A program made the translations under genes and the position numbers. A stretch of 64,000 nt of DNA from Undaria pinnatifida (taxonomy: Eukaryota > Sar > Phaeophyceae > Laminariales > Alariaceae), in contig JABAKD010000011.1 of NCBI GenBank assembly GCA_012845835.1, forward strand, positions 11,408,381-11,472,380, read 5' to 3'. Below are positions 35,101 through 44,100 of this stretch, one piece after another (positions within the stretch are counted from its first letter, which is position 1; every line of letters starts with the position of its first letter). A model generated the notes under the pieces. The model was not told the DNA's origin, did no database searches, and saw only the letters and a program-made list of their open reading frames with translations.

Positions 35101-38100
35101 GAACAGCATCGGATTGGTACCAGGCAAGGACCCAGACCTGACGGCGCCAGCTTCGAGAGTGGCGTGTGTTCGCGAGATTTCGATTCATCTCCAACCCAAG
35201 ACTAAGGGAGGCAAGAGGAACGACAAAATCCTGGTACGAATGGACGTTAGAGAGAGTTTTTATGTATACCTGGTACCTGCTATGTAATACATGTCCTGTA
35301 GAGGTATCGTTCACTTTAGTCTCCGGTTCAACTCGCAGGTGTTGTTAAAGCTGAGCGGCACTCTGAACGAGCTGGCTGCGATGAAAGTTGTCGTCTACCC
35401 CGTTCTCCCCTGTCGCTTGCTTTTTCTTTTAGACACAGTAGAGTATTCCAACACCTCGTCAGCTTTGGTCGATTTTTGCTTGTTCATGCTCTCGCGCTTC
35501 CCATTGCTGCTACATATTTCAAATCACCCGTTCGTCGCTACGAGTACTCGCGAGGGACAGTATGACAACGAGTTATCGCGAAGAACAGTATGGCAGGTCA
35601 CCAGAGCAATGTGGGTTTGTGTGTGGTGTATTGCTGGGTACGAAATGCCTGGTGTCCGGTACTCTGTAAACGGGACAGGAATGTTGCGCTTTCGTTTCGT
35701 AATGTTTATTTTGACCCCCATCGCTCAACACTTGCTGTGGAAAGTTATCCTGGGTACCGTTTCACGGGCTTGAAATAAATCCCTATTTAACGCTGCCCGA
35801 TCTCCCCTCGCTCTTCCGTCGTCGGCGTGTCTGCCCCAATGGGCGCACGTATGTGCATGTGCAGCCGAGTCTATCCTGCGCTGTCTTCCAGCAAGAGCCT
35901 ACGGGCAAAACTTTGGTCCACCGGGCTAAGATGGTGCTTTCGGAGCCGGAAGATGGTGACTCGGGATCGGTTTATGCGGCGGCTTTGCCTCGCAGCGCTG
36001 TGGTACAGGGCACGTTCCAGGTGACCACGCATAGCCGGAACGTCCCGGTGATGGTCACGGTGCTGAATCCCTCTGTCGCTTTTCTTGATTGCCTCGTCTC
36101 TGATGCACCCTGGTGTGACGCATTCGGCATGAGGTGGTACTGCGGGCGATCTAAATATGAAGATAAATCCTCAGTTAGTTTAAGTCGGCGGCTAAATGCT
36201 ATGCTTTAATGTTACGCACGGACTTGGATGCAGAGTATGTCAGTTGCGCTCCCATTTTGAGGGGAAATGCTCGAGTGGGCACCCAAGTACCGACATTGAT
36301 AGCATCTGTTGGGATCCGCGGACTTGCCGTGTAGCGGAAGGTGTAAGGTGTAAACAATGAGACGGTGATGCGGTGATGCCCTATGGGTACCTCGTAGCGC
36401 GCTGGGATATGGGTGGGGTGCGTCGAATACAGGAGTTCATTGGCGGGTCGCGCATACACCATACCTTTGCGGCACCGGCGCATGTTGTTCTTGTTGCATG
36501 AACCCATCACCATTATCTAGTTCGTGGTCACTAGACGGGCTCCAATTACGCTGGAGTGGAAGAAACACCTCGGGAAAAACTAGTGTACGCGTGCTTGACG
36601 AAGTTTCTTTGGTCGGCTTCTCCCTGCTGGAGACGCTATGTATGATACTGGTACGATGTACGATACCATGGATGATGTGATTCTCGTACCATGTATTATA
36701 CGATGCGATGTATAATACCCTGTGTGATACCACATGTGATGCCATGAAGGAGACCATGTACGGCACCATGTATGATACCGTGCATGATGTGATACAGGTG
36801 CTCATCGCTTCGGCTGTAGGGGCGGCGGCCACCCAGAAGCACGTGCTCGATCTCTGGTGGACCACCACGTTCCTCGCACCAGAGGGTAAGACAGGGCCAG
36901 TGCTAGTTTCACTCATGCACAGGCTTCGGTGAAGCAAGGCCTATGCTGTGTTAGACGTTGGTGCAACAGGACCTGTGGCAATTACAGGCGGTGGTAGGAC
37001 AGGGCCTTTGATATTGCCGACGTTGTTATGACAGGACCTGTGCTATTTGTACCAGGTAGGCGATGGTAAAGCATGGCCTGCGCTATTTACAGGCATTGAC
37101 TCTCGCAAGCAATGAAAAGCTGCGCTGGCCGCATTTAGGGTGTTTTTTTTTTACAATTTCACGACCAAACTATAGGTTTAGAAGGCAGCCCGATTGTGAC
37201 GGCATCCAGTGTCCAGTCTAGTCAGTCGTGGGGCCGCAGGGATCCCAAATTGTTCATTGTGTTCTGAAAGCCCGTTAGGTCGCGAGAGAGCGGTATTTTT
37301 GTTATGCGGGCCATTGGAATTGCTTTACCCTTATTAGAGCTGCACCGACGTTTTGAGGGCCACAATATTTGGAGTTTGTGTGGGATATTTCTTGCCGTTC
37401 TAAAGGTTTAATAGCGTCTCCGTTTGCGCGTAATGCACGCTCTTTTTTCAGCGTGGTGCGTTGCATCATGGGTGTTCGCCCGGTGCGCGCACGCACATGC
37501 GTATCGACTCGATTCCTGCTGTATCCTTCCGCGCTGTTTACATCCGCGTGGTTGTGTATCCACCAATCAATGGTGACCAATGTAGACAAAGCATAGTAAA
37601 CTGTGTGCAGAAGGATTATCATGGGCTGACCGTTTTCGTGAAATGGTGCTGCTGACTCTGGTACTATGACGCAGGGGGGTCACCGACGGACATATCCTTC
37701 ACGAGGTCATACACCCTGCAGGACGCGTGATCGAAGTATGTAATACTGCCAGCTTGCAAAGATGGGTTTCGAAGAAACGCTTGATCTCGCAGCTAAGGCA
37801 GCTTTTTAGTCTTTACTCTTGATACCTGGTGTGAAACGTATGCAAATTGCAAATATGAGATTCAACGGAATTATCAGTCTCACAGCTGAGGTATGGTGAT
37901 ATACTTCGAGGTGTGCTGCCTAACAAAAAACGCGCTTTACATACGATATGATATGATATGATATGATGCAGGCGGCGACCACGCGTTCGGGCTAACGGAT
38001 ATGGACGTATTTTCCATGAAGCTGGCGACGCGACTGCAGGAAGCCGGCGCGCGCGTCGTCCTCCGCCACACGCACCCCCACGCGGAGAGCCCCCGACGCC

Positions 38101-41100
38101 GCTCTGCGTTGAAACGCCTTCCAGCCGGAAGCGAAACCACGGGTCCGGAGGAGGGGGGAGGGGCAGCGGCGGGGGAGGATTCTGCGCAAGGCGAAGAAAC
38201 GTCGGAGTCGTCGCAAGTTTTGCCAACGGCAGCAGCAGCAGCAGGAGCAGCACCAACACCCGACGGTAAGGCGAGCGGAGAGCCACGGCAAGATCCTTCA
38301 ACCGCCCAGGGCGCGGCAGAGAAGAACGACAACGCTACAACTACCGGTAAGGATGCCGGCGAGGGGGCCCGTGACCAGAAGGGGCCAGACGGCGGGGGGG
38401 TATCTACCGCTAAGGGAGGGTCCCAGATCGACAGTGCCGGGGCGAAGACGGACATCACCACGGCAAATGGCAGCGACGTCACGACGGGCGAGAAGTCGGC
38501 AAGAACCGCTCCCGTAATGAACAAGCAAAAACCCTCCATTAGCGGCCCCTCCCCAGCTTTCCCGGGCCCCTCCCCGGCGGGGCTAGCCTCTCCGGTGTGG
38601 ACGTTCGAGGGGCGCACGCCCTCAGTCAGGGATGACCCTGCGGGGAGAGCGATTGAGGACTCGAGGTGGACAAGGACCAAGATGTGGAACAGTAACCCTG
38701 GGGTGTCTTCCGGCGGCGCGTCTACTCCGACGGCCGCCGCGTCCCTGAAGCCGGCGGCCCCGGCGGCGGACAGAGGTACGGGTTTAAGGGCGAAGAGGCG
38801 GACGGCGCAGCGGCAGCGGTCCAGGTCGGACTCGATCGGGTCTAGCCAGTCGGGGATGCATTCTGCGTTGTCAGGCGGATCAGGGCCCGTGCGCGCGGGG
38901 AGCACTTGGAGTGCGGTGTATGGAGGCGATAGCGGCGGGGGTGAGAGCGGGGACAAGTCTGCGTCAGGGGAAGGGGAAAGGCAAGGGCAGGGTAGGCAAG
39001 GGAGGAAAGGTTTTCCGTTCCACCAGCACCACCGCGAGACCGACGACTCAGACTCGGATGACCAGCTGGCGGTCAGGGCGTCGGCGTTCGGGCGGCAGAG
39101 TACGACCAGCGGTGGCGGCGGCGTTGGCAGCGGGGGAGGAGGGCAAACAACGGAGGCGCAGTTTGCCCCGCATGGACCGCCGACCGGTACATCATCGACC
39201 CAGGGCGAGCAGTGGGTGATGGAAATGGAGATGTCGTTTGCTCAAGAGCGGAGCGGTTGGGAAGAGTGAGTGAAGTCTGGTGCTTTGGTGGTTTAGTGCT
39301 CGTGTGTGCGGTGGCCGACGTGGTGGCAGCACTATTGAGGCGGCGACTGTTTGCAGTATAGGTGTAGATGAGGGCGTTTTTTTGTGTGTGTCGTGACGAT
39401 AACTTTGCGAACGTGTACCTCCTGGAGGTGGTGATTGATGTGCATGTTTTTCGCACCCTCCAGACGGAACATAATTTGTTGTGGATGGGCGGCAGAGCCA
39501 GCGCGGCTCTGTGTACGCGCGCCCGATAAGTGATGAAATGCATCGTTACATCTCGCGATCGCACGCGTAGGTGGCCGATGGTGGCGGCACAACGTTGTCG
39601 CACGGTACCACCCATTTTTTATGGTACCTCCGTGTGCACCTCCGCGTTTCTGTCTGATTGCCGCCTATTGTGCGCTTGTGGTTTGCCCGTGCAGGCACCG
39701 CCACTGTCTGGAGACGGAGCTGGATTGGGCCTTGGCCGCCCGCGCCCGGGCGGAAGCGAGGAGCGAGGAGGTAAGGTGGAGACCTATTAACCCGTTTAGA
39801 GCTCTGTGCGCATTTTAGGGAACGCGATTACTGCAATTTTATGCGGGATAATGTTGGGAATAGAAAAAAGGGCTAAAAGGCGATGTTCGACATTCCCTTG
39901 TGGCGTTCGCAGGTGTTTTATTGCATACGTAGTGACTGGCCGTCATGGAGATCATGACGTAGAATTCGGGAGGTATATACACGAAAGCTTGTGTACGTTG
40001 ATTGTGGTTGAGGTGGTGGTGGTGTCGGGAATGTACGGGTGCGATGTTAGTTAACTCCGAGCGACGTGGCTCTCGGGGCCAAATACTCTAGAGGTGATAC
40101 CGCAACACCGGTATGTCACAAATCCAACCCACATGTGTCCCAGATTTACATGACTTCTGAGTCGTGCTACGATAACCACCAGCAGGCTATGGTTGGCCAC
40201 TCTTCATAGGTGCTGGCCTTTATGGCAACTTGGTGCACACGTAGAGGCGGGGGCTCCGTACGGAACCACGCGCGCCTGCCTACCCCAAGCTTAGTAGCCC
40301 GCTGAGCGCTCGCGACAGAGGAGACCTTGATCCACACCCGCTGTACTGTCGCAGCTCGCGACAGAAGAACCCCAACTTGCGGAGCGGGTGCAGCTGAGGC
40401 CTGCATCCGACGCTGAGGCCTGCATCCGACGCTGAGGCCTGCATCCGACGCTGAGGCCTGCATCCGACGCTGAGGCCTGCATCCGACGCTGAGGCCTGCA
40501 TCCGACGCTGAGGCCTGCATCCGACGCTGAGGCCTGCATCCGACGCTGAGGCCTGCATCCGACGCTGAGGCCTGCATCCGACGGGGGGGGTGCTCTCTTT
40601 CTCTCTCACCTCTCCCCCACAAGAAACCGGCTTGTTCAGATCGAGCGTAAAGTGCAGATTATGTTCGTTGCTCGACTTTCCCACCATAGAAGAGCGAAAC
40701 ACCCGTGCTTCGATGGAGGTGCTCTTTTTTTTTTTCGAATACTACCCCTCAATTTGGGAGCTCAAGACCTCTCCGAAAAACTGATTGGGATGAAAATAAA
40801 ACTTCTACCGGATGAAAAGTCCCATGGCCTAGGTGACCAAATGGAATCATGAAAAAAATTGTGTATTTCCGACAATTTTGGGTTAAGGAGTGTCTTGAGT
40901 CATTCAGAAATCATTTTGACACGAAAAGTGCTACCTCTATCGTAACACTGGTCGAAATCGAATCTGACATGTTTGTCTTTGTTCTCAAGGTTATCGTGCT
41001 GTTCATAGTCCCGCTTCCGAACAGGACATGACCGTGTTCAAGCACCCCCCCCCCATGGTCTTACAGATTACGGCCATGCATGGTAATGATTACCCCCCCC

Positions 41101-44100
41101 CCTCCCCCCAACCCCCCCGCTCGTTTTGCCCGCTCGTTTTGTTGGTCGCTCTCGATGTGGTCATGACGTGACGTCTTTAGGACAGCGCAAGGGTGGAGGT
41201 TCTGGAGAACAGGCTCTCGGCGTGGCGCAGTGAGGTGAGTGCTTTGTTTGTTTGTTTGTTTGTTTTGTTTTTTTTTCAGCACACTTTCACTTTCCAGCTT
41301 CTGGACAAGCCGTGGTCACAGGTGTCATCCCTTCTCCTCCCCGGTTCTTGCCTTCAATTTTTATCGCGCATAGGGTTCAGCAATCCCACTGCTCGTCGAT
41401 TGTACATCGAATGTTGCTAACTCACGCTCTCGCGCTTTCCGCAAGTCAATTTGTCCACAAGAAAAAGTCCCAACGAATTTATACGAGTATGCACTCGGCG
41501 GGGCTCGAACTCACGAAACTGACCTATACCAGGCTCGAGGATAACCTGATACGCCACCGGGGCGACCGGCTATATTGTTTGGAACCGACGAGATAAATCG
41601 CTGTGAGACCTTTCTTTGCCTCGGGCCCGTGGTAACTTCGAGGATGCTATACATACCTCTTTACCGCTAGCATATTCGTGCATTTTACGAGTAGTATCGA
41701 TCAGGCCTGTCGCGGTGCGATGCGAAACGTGTGCTCGATTTTTTTGTGGTAGACGCGAAGATCGAGTACAGATGTGAGAGTACGTGACGCGACCTTGAGT
41801 TGGAGTATGGATGGGCCGCAGGATGGTTAGCGTGGAATTAAGGGCCCCAGCACTACCCTACTGCGCAGGTCGCGATCGCGTCGCTCCTCGAGGGTCGACT
41901 CACCGGCAGGCTCCACAGCTACAGTCTTCGTCGGTATTTTCCTCTTAACCATCGAAAAAGTCTTGCTTGCTTGCGTTCCTGCCTGTCCGCCTGCCTGCCT
42001 GCCTGCTTCTCTGCCTGCCTGCCGTGCAGCCGTGCTTGCCGTGCTTGCGGCATTTTAGAGTATCTGACACCATGGTAAAAGGAGCATGCTTTGCACTTGT
42101 CACCTATCTATGCCCACCCCCGCTCTCCTTGCTTCTGTCCCCATCTCGTTTGATTTTCGGCTTGGTTGTTGTCTTGTTATTAGTACTCGATGATTGAGCG
42201 CGACGTAAAGCAGGCGGTCAAGCTTCTGGAGATGAGCCTGTCTGGTCTCATGTCGGCGGAGAGCGCCCTGAAAAGGTGGAAGGCGCACATCCCACAGAAG
42301 GTCGGTCGATCTCAGGTTGCTTATTCCTCGTGTCCTGGCGTGATGATATTTTTGTGTATTTTTTACCAGAATAACAATGTTTTACCGGGTATGTTTTCAA
42401 GCGGTCATGTTTAAGATGTCAACCTTTTAAAGACACGGTTGTAGCATACGCTAGCATACTGTAGCTCTCGCTATTGATAGGAACTCGCGCTGGTGGATGT
42501 GTGCACCGATCGTCAACGGTGAGCGTTGGTGGGAAGAAGGAAAGGCTCCTCGTAAATCCTGTGACGCCCTGGGCACTGTTGACGACATGAACGCCGTGCC
42601 CAATTTCCCCCCCCCACTGGTGTACTACCATACGTGTGTCTACGTATTATACGATTACAGCCGTACTCTGATATATATTTGGTATCATACCAATTCGGGT
42701 AAAACAATTCTACACTACGTTTGGTATATTTGTAGGGCTGTGTATCGGTAGCATTTAACGATACTATATTATAAAAATTAAAATACACTCCAGCTGTGAG
42801 ATCGAAGATTTCGTCGAAACTCATCTTTGCAAGCTGTGTGTGATACTCCGATCGCGCGCATTACGAGTTGTGTGTCCTCATTAAGGATATAGGTCGGCGA
42901 CTCCCCTTACAGCTACAGTGTAGCTATCAGGGTCAACAGGATGATTTTAGTCAGTCTGTGCGCGGAAACTATAAAACCCGTTTCTGAGGGGGACAAAATC
43001 TGACAGCTGTGAAGGGAAAGGGGGGGCCTGGTTTTGATCAAAAGCGAGCGGGTTTGGAGGGGGGCGGGGGGGGGGGGGGGGGGGGGGAAGGGGCAATTTG
43101 TGCATGTAAGCTATAAATCCTTTCGAGGGGATAAATCTGACGGTTTTGGCACCAGTATATTATTGGGGGCGGGGGGGGGGGGGGGCAGCTCGACATGTGC
43201 CTGGAAACTATACATTATTGCGAGGGGATAAATGTGACATTTTTGGAAATAATACATCAGTTTATCGTGTATATCCTGGGGGTAAGTCGTACAATCAGTG
43301 AGTAAAGAGAGATATAGTAGATCGGCGCAGCCGATGTATCGATACATTTTCGACATATCGGCTTAGAACTTTCGCTTTATTTGCCATCAAAATTGGTCAC
43401 AAATGCGCCATCGAAATTGGTCTTGTTCAGCCAACAAAACTGAGCGAAAACTTCTACAAACGTGTTTTCATTTCATTGTTTTGTTGGGCATTTTCATGCA
43501 GAAAACTAAATGGAAACCAGCACTGGCCAGCACATGTACTACAACGTACAACGTGCCAAATGTTCTTAAAACGATGTAGATGACGAAAAAAAACTAACCT
43601 CATAGCCACACAGTAGCCGGTAAGTGGCAACCAACATGCAAGTACTTGAACGGTACCCTACTAATTGTTCTGCCCAGCAAAGTCAACCTACTTCAACAAC
43701 AGTAAAGCAAGTAGCTCCAAAGTTAGGGCAAAGAGACACACCTACAGGCATCGTCGTTTTGCCGATTGTATGTACTCGTAGCACGTGCTACTTTTGCGCT
43801 TATTTTTCAACAGTACGCTGCGTACCTTAAAAATCCGTGTTGACACCCTCATTTTTTACCAGCAGACGTCCTTCACTTTTCTGCCACGCTCTGCCCACCA
43901 TCCACGGTAGCTGGTAGGGGTGCACAGCATCATTAGTCCCTGAGGTCCTCACATGAGCTCAATACCTCACCCGGAAAAATGATTTCGAAGGTATTCGTTC
44001 GCAAAAACCGACCAAGCTTCTATGCCTTAGTCCTAAAAAAATGTGTACTCGTGAAATTACTGGACTAATGACTAACCGGTAGTTCCTAACATGAGGAGCT

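Noticed and set aside
35339-35400. Extra PTEN C2 exon VLLKLSGTLNELAAMKVVVY
   Set aside because: Fits in phase and resembles C2 strands, but has only weak donors (GTTGTC, GTCTAC), and exons 6-7 already supply these strands.
37937-38956. 339-codon minus-strand frame
   Set aside because: It lies antisense to PTEN exon 8, whose phases join at both ends. GC-rich low-complexity DNA keeps several frames open.
40167-40702. Repeat protein RRMQASASDAGLSVGCRPQ on the minus strand, or a CRISPR array
   Set aside because: It is a 19-bp minisatellite without spacers, inside an intron; the same bases read in three frames.
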